From NCBI GenBank assembly GCA_045631905.1, contig JAZQVO010000040.1:1-64000 (forward strand): a stretch of 64,000 nucleotides of DNA, in the 5' to 3' direction. Position numbers and translations under genes: made by a program. The stretch's first letter is position 1; each line of letters begins with the position of its first letter. The notes beneath the pieces are model-generated. The model saw only the letters and a list, made by a program, of their open reading frames with translations. It was not told where the DNA came from and did no database searches. Positions 45,646-54,318 of the stretch are shown piece by piece. Source of the DNA: HGM04593 sp045631905. GTDB taxonomy: Bacteria > Bacteroidota > Bacteroidia > Bacteroidales > Bacteroidaceae.

Positions 45646-48579
45646 CTACTTCATAAGGAAACGCATAACAGACCCCATCAGACGAGTGCGCAACGCCTCG
45701 TCGGTTACAGACTCGAACGGAAAACTTGTAGATAGCACCTTGTAACGCCCCATGTAGGCCACGCCGGCACTCTTCTTGCTCTTGTCAAAGACAAAGGCCA
45801 CAAACGCATCTTCCATGGGCACAAGCACATCGGGACGCGACACAGCATAGCACTCCTCGTTCACGGTGCGTCCAAAAGGCAAAGAGAGATTAGAGCCAAA
45901 TACCACACATTCCGAAACATCGGCCATCGTTCCACCATAATCAAATTTCAGCAACGAACGTATAAACGCCCTATCATCGTTGTTTTTCGCCATGTCGCTG
46001 GCAATGTAAGCACCGCTCACAAAGAGATTACCACCACCTGCAAGATAGTGAGCCAGCACATTTTGCAACCTTTCGGGGAACGCTTTATAAGGCATGTCAT
46101 ACCCAAGCCCGGAGCCTTTTCCACCCTGCTTCTCAACACCCAAAATTAAATCGACCACGCGATATTTCGAAATATCCACACCACCCTCCATCAAGGCCTC
46201 ACTACTGCACGAGATAAAAGAAATTCCGTTTGCAGCCAAAGCCCTGCCATGAACAAAGGGATAGTTAAAAGAGTTGCCGGCGATGAGCATACCTTCGTAA
46301 TCGTTTCCGCTAAGCCCGAGACCATCTTCGAAACCTATATTTGTACGCGCGAAGTCGAGCTGAGGACCACAATACTCGGGAGAAGCAATATAAGGAACAC
46401 CCGGGTCGTTCTCCATGTCGAAACCCACCTTCGAAGCATCACATACCTCGGCAGGGCCACTCAAACGATGAAAACCGTTCACAACAAGCACGGCATCACC
46501 ACCTTCCTCGGCCACATAGGCCGACAAAACCTCCGAGGGAAAGCTCTCGCCACCATCGTTCAAGGCCGAGACCTTGAAACTATATTGCACGTTCTTCAAA
46601 ACAGGCATCTCAAACTCGGTAGCGCTCACCACACGCCCGTTATCGAAACCATCGTCATTTATTTTGGTATAAACGATATAAGAATGAGGTTCTGCGGTAG
46701 GCTCCAAAGCGTCGCGCACCGGTTTCCAGCGCAGTTTGACACTCTTCATCTCGCTGCCGAAAGAGAGCGAGAAGCTCTTTACCGGCAAAGGTTGCACCAC
46801 AAAATTTGTACCGTGCATGTAGTTCACACGACGCAAGAGCGACTTGTAGACAGCACGCGCAAGAGTAAATTTAAACCCCGGGTCGTGCCCATAGGCCATG
46901 TCCTTGTAATTTTGATGCGACAACGACTCAAAAATAACCGAGGGCACCACAGGCAAGCGCGACTCGCTGTAACTGCGGTCGAGAATACCGCGCACACGCC
47001 ACTCCTTACCACAATAGGCAGTAAGGTCGCGTTGCACATCGAGCAAAAGATTGCTTGCAATATCGCGCGACACATAACGCGACAAGCCCGTAGCAATAGA
47101 GTCGCCGTTATAATCGGTTGTCACCACACCCAACGAGCCCACCAACCCATCTTCGGGAGAGATACCCGCATCGGAGTGAAAGCCGAAAGAGAGCTCTATG
47201 GGCACATTCAGACCCGTAGTGTCGGGGTTATAAACCGAACCACCCGAGAGATGATTTAAAGCATGCGAACGACAATTTATATCATCGTTATAATCGAGAG
47301 CACCACCGCTCGGGGTGTAGACCAACGTATCGAAACCGGCATACTGCAAAGCATAGCGAGCACCCTCGAGATAACGAGGCAAACCACTTGTAGAGACAAC
47401 ACTGTCACCACGCGCCACACAACCCATACCACCGCCGAAACGCACCGCATCGGCAGTAACAACACCCGCATGTTCGCTTTTATTTGTGAGCAACACCGCC
47501 TGATTCTCGTTCAAGCCCTTCTTAAAAGAGAATGTTCCCAGATATACCCATGTACCGCCACCCATGCACTGGTTCACCCTAAAATCGGTTACACCACCGC
47601 TGTGCAACACGCTATAATGCGCATCGGGAACAGAGTTTTCAGCACTTTTGTAAGAGACATACACGGCATACTCGCCATCGGCAGGAATCTCGGGTTGCCA
47701 ACGAGCTGTCGCCACGCTGTTTTTACCCCCTTTTGTCGTTTCGACCTGCACCGACGTACCATGACAAAACGGGTTCTCCCTATCGACATAAGCCTCGGCA
47801 CGCGGTTTAAAACCCGCACCTGCCTGCAACCACTCTCTCTTTTTCTCGGCCTGCAACACAAACCGCGAGCCACCCTCCGAAGCATCATTATCCACCACCA
47901 CCGATAAAGGTTGCCAGTCGCGCTCACGAGGGGTATAAACCACCGCACCGGCGTTCTGCAACATAGGCATGAGAAAAGGCACCACCACCGACTGGGTAAA
48001 GAGGTCCTCAGTTGTGCAGAAAAGCGAAGGACGCTGCCACTTCCAACGCGCATCGTCGGCCGAGTAAAAACGACCGTGGCTCTGCCACAAAGCAAGATGA
48101 CGCCCCGCAAGCCCTCTTTTCACCTTGTAGGGCCTCGAAACATTCTTCACCCAAGGCTCACCTTTGTAATCGACAGCGCTCCACATACGTCTTTTATCAA
48201 TCTTCCCATCACGCAAATTATTGGGAATAAGTTGCTCTATGGGACGACGAGCCGCAATCACCTCAATCTTGTATTTAGAATAGGGCGACGGTAGAGCATC
48301 TCGTATACCATCATATATACCCTGCACCAAAGAGGGAGTAAACAACTGCCCCGAAAAATTTTGGTTAGCATATATCACAATCTTTTTCGAAGCCTTGTTC
48401 ACTATCACGTTGTTACGACGACGATCGAGAGCGCAATTCTTTACAATCGCACCCTCCTTCGGGACATAATTTTTAAAAAACTTCTCTACCGAACGCACAA
48501 CGGTTTTGTCGGCTTTCTGCGCCGACAAAACCGTTGTACATAACAGGCAGGCCGTTAAAACCAGCAGCCTAAATGTCAT
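45646..48579 (-). CDS. Secreted amidase-like protein with golvesin and fibronectin III-like domains
   Basis: The 977-residue protein has a signal peptide (MTFRLLVLTACLLCTTVLS). Amidase_3-type zinc-site elements are split: GRHLALWQSHGR near 155-165, then SFGFHSDAGIS near 466 and SVIFESLSHQNYKDM near 550 with the usual catalytic Glu. Between them, about 240-385, is a golvesin/xanthan-lyase-like beta domain (RWQPEIPADGEYAVYVSYK, GVVTADAVRFGGG). A fibronectin III-like domain (about 610-690) and a C-terminal domain follow. Peptidoglycan amide cleavage is plausible but unproven; related proteins are often annotated xanthan lyase. It follows the small gene at 48590 by 10 bases. Confidence 0.82.
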   Translation of the reverse strand: MTFRLLVLTACLLCTTVLSAQKADKTVVRSVEKFFKNYVPKEGAIVKNCALDRRRNNVIVNKASKKIVIYANQNFSGQLFTPSLVQGIYDGIRDALPSPYSKYKIEVIAARRPIEQLIPNNLRDGKIDKRRMWSAVDYKGEPWVKNVSRPYKVKRGLAGRHLALWQSHGRFYSADDARWKWQRPSLFCTTEDLFTQSVVVPFLMPMLQNAGAVVYTPRERDWQPLSVVVDNDASEGGSRFVLQAEKKREWLQAGAGFKPRAEAYVDRENPFCHGTSVQVETTKGGKNSVATARWQPEIPADGEYAVYVSYKSAENSVPDAHYSVLHSGGVTDFRVNQCMGGGTWVYLGTFSFKKGLNENQAVLLTNKSEHAGVVTADAVRFGGGMGCVARGDSVVSTSGLPRYLEGARYALQYAGFDTLVYTPSGGALDYNDDINCRSHALNHLSGGSVYNPDTTGLNVPIELSFGFHSDAGISPEDGLVGSLGVVTTDYNGDSIATGLSRYVSRDIASNLLLDVQRDLTAYCGKEWRVRGILDRSYSESRLPVVPSVIFESLSHQNYKDMAYGHDPGFKFTLARAVYKSLLRRVNYMHGTNFVVQPLPVKSFSLSFGSEMKSVKLRWKPVRDALEPTAEPHSYIVYTKINDDGFDNGRVVSATEFEMPVLKNVQYSFKVSALNDGGESFPSEVLSAYVAEEGGDAVLVVNGFHRLSGPAEVCDASKVGFDMENDPGVPYIASPEYCGPQLDFARTNIGFEDGLGLSGNDYEGMLIAGNSFNYPFVHGRALAANGISFISCSSEALMEGGVDISKYRVVDLILGVEKQGGKGSGLGYDMPYKAFPERLQNVLAHYLAGGGNLFVSGAYIASDMAKNNDDRAFIRSLLKFDYGGTMADVSECVVFGSNLSLPFGRTVNEECYAVSRPDVLVPMEDAFVAFVFDKSKKSAGVAYMGRYKVLSTSFPFESVTDEALRTRLMGSVMRFLMK

Positions 48580-48589
48580 ATACCTTTAT

Positions 48590-48862
48590 TTATTTTGATA
48601 GTTCCTCAATCTCGGCAAGAATAGCCTTTGCATCTTTGTTGAACGAGTCGCACAAAGCATCAAAATACTTTCTGGCCGACATACCGGGCTCGACGTGGCT
48701 CACGCGAGCAATATAATCGTTGTTGAGACTGAATATCTTATTGAACAAATTAACCCACGCGGCAGTATCACCCTTTGCATCGTAAGACATGAGGAAAGCC
48801 TCGGTAGCCAAATCGTCCACAACAAATGTAATCACCTTCTTTAAATTTTTTCTACTTGCCAT
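48590..48862 (-). CDS. Small conserved Bacteroidales protein, function unknown
   Basis: The 90-residue, mostly helical, charged cytoplasmic protein begins MASRKNLKKVITFVVDDLAT and ends AILAEIEELSK. I do not recognise a named domain. It contains no signal peptide or membrane segment. It is the first gene of a probable two-gene operon with the amidase 10 bases downstream, behind a good promoter, so it is very likely a real gene. Confidence 0.8.
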   Translation of the reverse strand: MASRKNLKKVITFVVDDLATEAFLMSYDAKGDTAAWVNLFNKIFSLNNDYIARVSHVEPGMSARKYFDALCDSFNKDAKAILAEIEELSK

Positions 48863-48924
48863 AATCTTTAAAATTATTGTGATAAAACAAAAAAAAGCAA
48901 CAGCACATGGCAGTCACCATCATC

Positions 48925-48956
48925 GCAAAGATAATATTTTTCGGCAAAAGAAACAA
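48925..48956 (-). promoter_or_regulatory. Promoter for the small protein / amidase operon
   Basis: On the minus strand TTG (48956-48954) and TATCTTTGC (48933-48925) are spaced by 20 bases, about 65 bases before the start codon. Confidence 0.7.
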
Positions 48957-49061
48957 TATTCGCACAAATTAGACAAGATATTTGCAAAATATTTAATTTA
49001 CACAACATAAAAAAAGCGAAAAGCACTTTTACATCTCACAAAAAAAAGCGAAATTTGCGAA

Positions 49062-49069
49062 TAAATTTG
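49062..49069 (+). promoter_or_regulatory. Possible -7 element for the PPi-phosphofructokinase operon
   Basis: TAAATTTG matches TAnnTTTG 31 bases upstream of the start codon. Spacing to a TTTG element is not convincing and the region is AT-rich. Confidence 0.35.
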
Positions 49070-49099
49070 ATTTAACTTTATTTTATAATTTTATAAGAT

Positions 49100-50746
49100 A
49101 TGAAAATTAGCGCATTACAACAAGCAAGAGCTGAGTATCAGCCCAAGTTGCCTCAGGCATTGAAAGAGGTAGTTAAGATTACCGAGGGTGCAGCAACAGA
49201 ATCAGTTGCCGACCAGGAGGCTATCAAGTCTATGTTCCCCAACACCTACGGTCTCCCCATCGTTACATTTGAGAAAGGTGGCGAAGCAGTAGAGTACCCC
49301 GCTATCAATGTCGGTGTTATCTTGTCGGGTGGCCAGGCTCCCGGCGGACACAACGTTATTGCCGGTCTTTTCGACGGTATCAAAAAGTTGAACGCAGGTA
49401 GCCGTCTCTTCGGTTTCCTCATGGGCCCCGGTGGCTTGGTCGATCACAAATATATGGAAATCACATCGGAGATTATGGACGAGTACCGTAACACCGGTGG
49501 TTTCGACATCATCGGTTCGGGCCGTACAAAACTCGAAAAAACCGAGCAGTTCGACAAAGGTTTGGAGATTATCAAAGAGCTCGACATTAAAGCCCTTGTT
49601 ATCATCGGTGGTGACGACTCGAACACCAACGCTTGCGTTCTTGCCGAGTACTACGCAGCAAAGAACACAGGTGTACAGGTAATCGGTTGCCCCAAGACAA
49701 TCGACGGCGACCTCAAAAACGCATACATCGAGACATCTTTCGGTTTCGACACAGCATGTAAAGTTTACTCAGAGGTTATCGGTAACATACAGCGCGACTG
49801 TAACTCGGCACGCAAATACTGGCACTTCATCAAGCTCATGGGACGTTCTGCTTCACACATCGCTCTCGAATGTGCTTTGCAGACACAGCCCAACATCTGT
49901 ATCATATCTGAGGAGGTTGAGAAGAAAGCCCTCTCACTCGACAACATCGTTACATCTATCGCCGAGGCCGTAGCATCACGCGCTGCAGCAGGTAACAACT
50001 TCGGTACAGTACTTATCCCCGAGGGCCTCATCGAGTTTATCCCCGCCATGAAGTCACTTATCGCCGAGCTCAACGACCTGTTGGCAGTAAAAGGCGAGGA
50101 GTACGCAGAGGTTGAAGCAGCCGACAAACGTCAGTACATCATCGACCGCTTGTCAAAAGACAACGCCGAGGTTTATGCAAGCCTCCCCGCAGGTGTTGCA
50201 CGCCAGCTCACAATGGACCGCGACCCCCACGGAAACGTACAGGTATCACTCATCGAGACAGAGAAACTCCTCTCCGAGATGGTAGGCAACAAACTCGCCG
50301 CATGGAAGAAAGAAGGCAAATACACAGGCTCTTTCAACGCTCAGCACCACTTCTTCGGTTACGAAGGCCGTTGCGCAGCCCCCTCTAACTACGATGCCGA
50401 CTACTGCTATGCACTTGGTTACAACGCATCACAGCTCATCGCAGCCGGCAAGACAGGTTACATGTCATCTATCCGCAACACAACAGCTCCCGCAGCCGAG
50501 TGGATTGCAGGTGGTATCCCCATCACCATGATGATGAACATGGAGCGTCGTCACGGCGAGATGAAACCCGTTATCCAGAAGGCTTTGGTAGACTTGGAAG
50601 GCGCACCCTTCAAGACCTTTGCCGCTAACAGAGAGACATGGGCAAAAGAGACATGCTACATCTATCCCGGTCCCATTCAGTACTTCGGTCCCTCTGTTGT
50701 TTGCGACCAGACAACAAAGACCTTGGCTTTGGAACAACAGAAATAA
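49100..50746 (+). CDS. pfp: Diphosphate-dependent fructose-6-phosphate 1-phosphotransferase
   Basis: The enzyme reversibly phosphorylates fructose 6-phosphate using pyrophosphate. The 548-residue protein has the long-form PFP motifs: ILSGGQAPGGHNVIAG (75-90), GGDDSNTNA (170-178; the second Asp marks PPi use) and GCPKTIDGDLKNAYIETSFG (from about 196). KLMGRSASHIALECAL and FFGYEGRCAAPSNYD follow. Length fits the plant/Bacteroidetes long clade. A GH25 lysozyme gene follows after 21 bases with no visible terminator. Confidence 0.96.
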   Translation: MKISALQQARAEYQPKLPQALKEVVKITEGAATESVADQEAIKSMFPNTYGLPIVTFEKGGEAVEYPAINVGVILSGGQAPGGHNVIAGLFDGIKKLNAGSRLFGFLMGPGGLVDHKYMEITSEIMDEYRNTGGFDIIGSGRTKLEKTEQFDKGLEIIKELDIKALVIIGGDDSNTNACVLAEYYAAKNTGVQVIGCPKTIDGDLKNAYIETSFGFDTACKVYSEVIGNIQRDCNSARKYWHFIKLMGRSASHIALECALQTQPNICIISEEVEKKALSLDNIVTSIAEAVASRAAAGNNFGTVLIPEGLIEFIPAMKSLIAELNDLLAVKGEEYAEVEAADKRQYIIDRLSKDNAEVYASLPAGVARQLTMDRDPHGNVQVSLIETEKLLSEMVGNKLAAWKKEGKYTGSFNAQHHFFGYEGRCAAPSNYDADYCYALGYNASQLIAAGKTGYMSSIRNTTAPAAEWIAGGIPITMMMNMERRHGEMKPVIQKALVDLEGAPFKTFAANRETWAKETCYIYPGPIQYFGPSVVCDQTTKTLALEQQK

Positions 50747-50767
50747 TTAGTTCTGTAACAAGCCTCC

Positions 50768-51613
50768 ATGGCCGAAAAAAAGAGAAAAAATAATAGAGCC
50801 GGCGGACGGAAGAAAAATTCCGCCCGCCGCTCATTATCTCATAACAAAAGGAGTGAGATGCCCCAATGGCTATATGTGCTGTTGGTCGTACTTGTATCGA
50901 GCATATCGCTCTACTTTATCTATCTATTCTTTTTTCGCCCATACTTCTATCGTTTCCGCCCCTGCTACGGGCACAAACACTATGGCATATGCATGCCACT
51001 TGAATACAACGTATTCGGCATAGACATCTCACGCTATCAAGGCTACATAGATTGGGAAGAGCTCAAACAAGGCAAGCCCGACGAAGCCCCCGTCTCCTTC
51101 GTATACATAAAAGCTACCGAAGGTAGCGACTTTACCGATATAAAATTCAAAGAAAACTTCGACAACGCCAAGAAGCACGGAATAACAAGAGGCGCATACC
51201 ACTATTTCAGCACCACGTCGAGCGGAACAACCCAAGCCGACATGTTCATAAAAACCGTTAAGCTGGAAAAAGGCGACCTTCCACCCATGATAGATGTCGA
51301 AGAAAAGCCGAAAGACAAGAAAAGATTCTTACAAGAGCTCAAAATCTTCATCACACGCATCGAAGAACACTACGGCGTGAAACCCTTGGTATACACATAC
51401 CGAAAATATAAAGACAAACACCTAAAAGACCCCTTCTTCGACCGCTACCCTGCATGGATAGCCCACTACTATGTAAGCTCGCTTGGCAACGAGGTCAAAT
51501 GGCTCTTATGGCAATGTTCCGACAGAGGGCGCGTGCCCGGCATATCGCAAGATGTTGATATTAACATCTTTAACGGTACCTTGGAACAGCTTCACGAATT
51601 AAAAATAAAGTAA
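50768..51613 (+). CDS. Membrane-anchored GH25 lysozyme
   Basis: The 281-residue protein starts with a Lys/Arg-rich cytoplasmic segment (about 1-35), then a transmembrane helix (WLYVLLVVLVSSISLYFIYL, about 36-57), then the GH25 barrel in the periplasm. Motifs are FGIDISRYQGYIDWEEL, VYIKATEGSDFTD, GAYHYFSTTSSG and MIDVEE with the DxE catalytic acids, then WLLWQCSDRG. It should cleave the MurNAc-GlcNAc bond of peptidoglycan. The uncleaved anchor argues for a housekeeping wall role. It sits in an apparent operon with pfp. Confidence 0.92.
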   Translation: MAEKKRKNNRAGGRKKNSARRSLSHNKRSEMPQWLYVLLVVLVSSISLYFIYLFFFRPYFYRFRPCYGHKHYGICMPLEYNVFGIDISRYQGYIDWEELKQGKPDEAPVSFVYIKATEGSDFTDIKFKENFDNAKKHGITRGAYHYFSTTSSGTTQADMFIKTVKLEKGDLPPMIDVEEKPKDKKRFLQELKIFITRIEEHYGVKPLVYTYRKYKDKHLKDPFFDRYPAWIAHYYVSSLGNEVKWLLWQCSDRGRVPGISQDVDINIFNGTLEQLHELKIK

Positions 51614-51616
51614 CAA

Positions 51617-51640
51617 AAAAGAGGCCCGAAAGCCTCTTTT
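51617..51640. terminator. Terminator between GH25 and the pseudouridine synthase
   Basis: A 9-bp stem AAAAGAGGC / GCCTCTTTT has a CCGAAA loop between convergent genes. Confidence 0.85.
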
Positions 51641-51643
51641 ATT

Positions 51644-52726
51644 CTACATGTTGTACGACGCGCTGGCCTGCGAGTAGCAACGCCAAGCCTCGACCAAAGC
51701 CGAAAAATCGTCGGGTAAAGGAGAATCGAAGAACATCATCTCGCCCGTCGAGGGGTGTACAAACCCCAAAGTTTTTGCATGCAACGCCTGACGAGGGCAT
51801 GTTTTAAAACAATTACGCACAAATTGGCTGTATTTACTAAAATTTGTCCCCTTCAAAATCTCGTCGCCACCATACACATCGTCGTTGAACAAAATGTGCC
51901 CGATGTGCTTCATATGCACCCTTATCTGATGAGTGCGCCCCGTCTCCAGATTACACTCCACAAGTGACACATAAGACAACCTCTCGAGAACCTTGTAATG
52001 AGTAACAGCATGCTTACCCACCGTCTCGTCGGGCGACACACACATCTGCAAACGGTTACGGGGGTTACGGGTTATATTACCCACGATGGTACCTGTATCC
52101 TCTTTTACATTGCCCCACACCACCGCATTATATGTACGTTTAGTAGTCTTTTTAAAAAACTGCATGCCTAAATGCGCCTTTGCCGTAGCGGTTTTTGCCA
52201 CCACCAGCAAGCCCGACGTGTTTTTGTCTATTCTATGCACAAGCCCCACCTGAGGGTCGTTTGCGTCGAAGTTTTTGTTATTGCGCAAGTGCCACGCCAC
52301 AGCATTTATGAGCGTTCCATGAGTATTACCACAACCGGGGTGCACCACAAGACCTGCCGGCTTGTTCACAACCATGAGATCGTCATCTTCATATACAACA
52401 TCGAGCGGTATATCCTCGGCAACAATAGTTTTGTCATAAACCGGAGTATTCATGGTTATGACAATATCGTCACAAGGCTTCACCTTGTAATTACTCTTCA
52501 CCACCTTCCCGTTTACAGCTATCGCCCCGGCATCGGCAGCCTGCTGTATCTTGTTACGGGAGGTGTTCGCCATGTGGTCGATAAGAAATTTATCTATACG
52601 TATAGGCGACTGCCCCTTGTCGGCAACCAAATGTATCTCTTTGAAAAGCGTCTCCTCCTCTAATTGGAGCCCTTCGCCGTCGAGGAGCACATCATCGTCA
52701 AAATCTGCAATATCCATCACCTGCAT
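51644..52726 (-). CDS. rluD: RluA-family 23S rRNA pseudouridine synthase (RluD-like)
   Basis: The 360-residue protein has an acidic N-terminal extension (about 1-30), an S4 RNA-binding domain (about 38-100; RIDKFLIDHMANTSRNKIQ), and the RluA catalytic domain. The latter carries VVNKPAGLVVHPGCGNTHG and VHRIDKNTSGLLVVAKT, whose Asp is the catalytic residue, then LVECNLETGRTHQIRVHMK. It isomerises uridines in 23S rRNA; RluD specificity is inferred from the S4 domain. It follows the PASTA gene by 4 bases. Confidence 0.9.
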   Translation of the reverse strand: MQVMDIADFDDDVLLDGEGLQLEEETLFKEIHLVADKGQSPIRIDKFLIDHMANTSRNKIQQAADAGAIAVNGKVVKSNYKVKPCDDIVITMNTPVYDKTIVAEDIPLDVVYEDDDLMVVNKPAGLVVHPGCGNTHGTLINAVAWHLRNNKNFDANDPQVGLVHRIDKNTSGLLVVAKTATAKAHLGMQFFKKTTKRTYNAVVWGNVKEDTGTIVGNITRNPRNRLQMCVSPDETVGKHAVTHYKVLERLSYVSLVECNLETGRTHQIRVHMKHIGHILFNDDVYGGDEILKGTNFSKYSQFVRNCFKTCPRQALHAKTLGFVHPSTGEMMFFDSPLPDDFSALVEAWRCYSQASASYNM

Positions 52727-52730
52727 AAAA

Positions 52731-53321
52731 TCATTCGAACCAAGATTCCTCCATAATAGGCTCCTCGTCTACCACCTTTTCCTCCTCACCATCACCGACA
52801 ACAAGTGTAAGAACCGTTCCCACCGGTATGCGTGAACCGTTTTTAAGAGTGTCGTTGCCATGAAGAACAAAATATATCCAATCCTTCTCACCCGATATTC
52901 TCACACAGGGATTAAGCGAAAAACCCGTCGCAAGCAGACGCGCCTCAGCCTCGCGCAACGAGCTGTTATCCACCACATTAGGCAACGGTTGCATAGGCTC
53001 GTTAGAGGAGCTGAGAGTAAGTTGCACCCTGCGTCCTTCCTTAACCTTTGAACCAACCGTAGGAACCACCTCCAAGACATTATCTTTCGGCTCGCCTTTT
53101 TTGTATTTATAATCCACCACCTCAAAATCGAGATTATTATCACGCAACATCGTAGCAGCCACATCGACATGCTTCCCTGCAATATTTGGCACAACAACAG
53201 CCTGCCCATGCTTTGTATAACCATCGAGACACGACAAAACAGTTGCACATATTACAAAAAGCACAATAACCATCGCCAACAAATTAAGTGCGATAATCTT
53301 AAAAAAGCGCGAGATTTTCAT
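52731..53321 (-). CDS. PASTA domain membrane protein
   Basis: The 196-residue protein has an N-terminal membrane anchor (FKIIALNLLAMVIVLFVICA) and two to three PASTA repeats. The first is VVVPNIAGKHVDVAATMLRD to VQLTLSSS; the second starts PLPNVVDNSSLREAEARLL; a partial third ends VGTVLTLVVGDG. PASTA domains bind peptidoglycan fragments or serve as spacers, here in the periplasm. There is no kinase or penicillin-binding domain. It heads a two-gene operon with rluD; ddl, a frequent third member in the phylum, is not present. Confidence 0.9.
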   Translation of the reverse strand: MKISRFFKIIALNLLAMVIVLFVICATVLSCLDGYTKHGQAVVVPNIAGKHVDVAATMLRDNNLDFEVVDYKYKKGEPKDNVLEVVPTVGSKVKEGRRVQLTLSSSNEPMQPLPNVVDNSSLREAEARLLATGFSLNPCVRISGEKDWIYFVLHGNDTLKNGSRIPVGTVLTLVVGDGEEEKVVDEEPIMEESWFE

Positions 53322-53331
53322 ATATATATCA

Positions 53332-53364
53332 CAAAGTTAATACTTAACCATTCCAACAGCCAAA
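53332..53364 (-). promoter_or_regulatory. Promoter for the PASTA-rluD operon
   Basis: On the minus strand TTTG (53364-53361) and TAACTTTG (53339-53332) are spaced by 21 bases. The box ends only 10 bases before the start codon, so the leader would be very short. Confidence 0.65.
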
Positions 53365-53483
53365 GTTACTCAAAAAATACCGACAAAACAACTACCATCA
53401 ACCATTTTTACCCCAAGCCCGGAATAAACAGGCGCAACAAGCATAATTAACACATTATAGACAAATTTGGAAATTGCGATAGC

Positions 53484-53514
53484 TTGTTTTCTTTATAGTT
53501 TTATATTATCTTCG
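53484..53514 (+). promoter_or_regulatory. Promoter for the DUF4468-porin operon
   Basis: TTG (53484-53486) and TATCTTCG (53507-53514) have a 20-base spacer, 34 bases before the first start codon. Confidence 0.75.
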
Positions 53515-53548
53515 CACCAAGTATAATATATAAATAAAATTTAAATAT

Positions 53549-54142
53549 ATGAAAAGAATAATTCCACTCATATTGTTGCTCATACTGTCGGCTACATCGG
53601 CAGAGGCACAATTATTCAAGAAAAAGAGCAAAACAACAAAAAAAGAGTACAGCATAGGCACTATACCCGTTGTAGGCAATAAAGTATGTTTCGAAGAGAC
53701 CATACCCGCCGAAGGGCTCACAGCCAAAGAGGTTGAACAAATAGCAGAACAATGGTTGTCGGAACGCTTTGTAAAGCCCACCGTCATAGGCTTCAAACGA
53801 TACGAAGCCGAAACAGCCGGCACACTCATCGGAAAAGCCGAAGAGTACCTTATATTCAAAAACACCTTTTTTGTGCTTAACCGCACAAGAATATACTACT
53901 TCATCACACTCACATGCGAAGAAGGCCGTTGCAAGTTCAAGATGTCGCGCATAAACTACTGGTGGGACGAAGAGGCCGAGGACGGTGGCATAAAAATGAC
54001 CGCCGAGGAGTGCATAACCGACAAGAACGCCATAGATGAAAAAGGCCGACTCAAACGTTTCAACGGTAAATTCCGCACCAAGACCATCGACCTCAAAGAA
54101 AAACTTGTCGAAGAACTCAAAAACCGCTTAAACAAAAGATAA
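53549..54142 (+). CDS. DUF4468-like secreted protein
   Basis: The 197-residue protein has a signal peptide (MKRIIPLILLLILSATSAEA, then QLF) and a compact alpha/beta domain with GNKVCFEETIPAEGLTAKEV, AEQWLSERFV and LTCEEGRCKFKMSRINYWW, consistent with DUF4468. It ends in a helix (LKEKLVEELKNRLNKR). The function is unknown and it is predicted periplasmic. It is first of five closely spaced genes; the next starts one base after its stop. Confidence 0.82.
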   Translation: MKRIIPLILLLILSATSAEAQLFKKKSKTTKKEYSIGTIPVVGNKVCFEETIPAEGLTAKEVEQIAEQWLSERFVKPTVIGFKRYEAETAGTLIGKAEEYLIFKNTFFVLNRTRIYYFITLTCEEGRCKFKMSRINYWWDEEAEDGGIKMTAEECITDKNAIDEKGRLKRFNGKFRTKTIDLKEKLVEELKNRLNKR

Positions 54143-54143
54143 C

Positions 54144-54314
54144 GTGGACAATATCAACAAAATAAGATTCATACTTAACATACTGTTCCTCATAGGAGCA
54201 GTAGCAACATTCATACTCTACTTTGCAGCCGGCGGTTCAACACTCTTCATGTATGTGGGGCTTGGTGCAATGACATGCAAAATGATTGAATTCATACTCA
54301 GGTTCATGCTATAA
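54144..54314 (+). CDS. Small two-helix inner membrane protein
   Basis: A 56-residue frame starts at GTG one base after the DUF4468 stop and ends 4 bases before the porin start. It begins (M)DNINKIRFILNILFLIGAV and contains two hydrophobic helices (about 8-27 and 31-45), with a basic N-terminus and a FILRFML end. Tight spacing and typical membrane composition support expression. Function is unknown. It is missed by ATG-only or length-limited gene callers. Confidence 0.72.
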   Translation: MDNINKIRFILNILFLIGAVATFILYFAAGGSTLFMYVGLGAMTCKMIEFILRFML

Positions 54315-54318
54315 AGAA

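Noticed and set aside
46249..47259. Plus-strand 336-codon frame
   Set aside because: It lies opposite the amidase gene and shows the Arg/His/Thr-rich bias of an antisense shadow.
54286..54318. Upstream ATG for the porin
   Set aside because: It overlaps the preceding small gene and places non-signal residues before a normal signal peptide.
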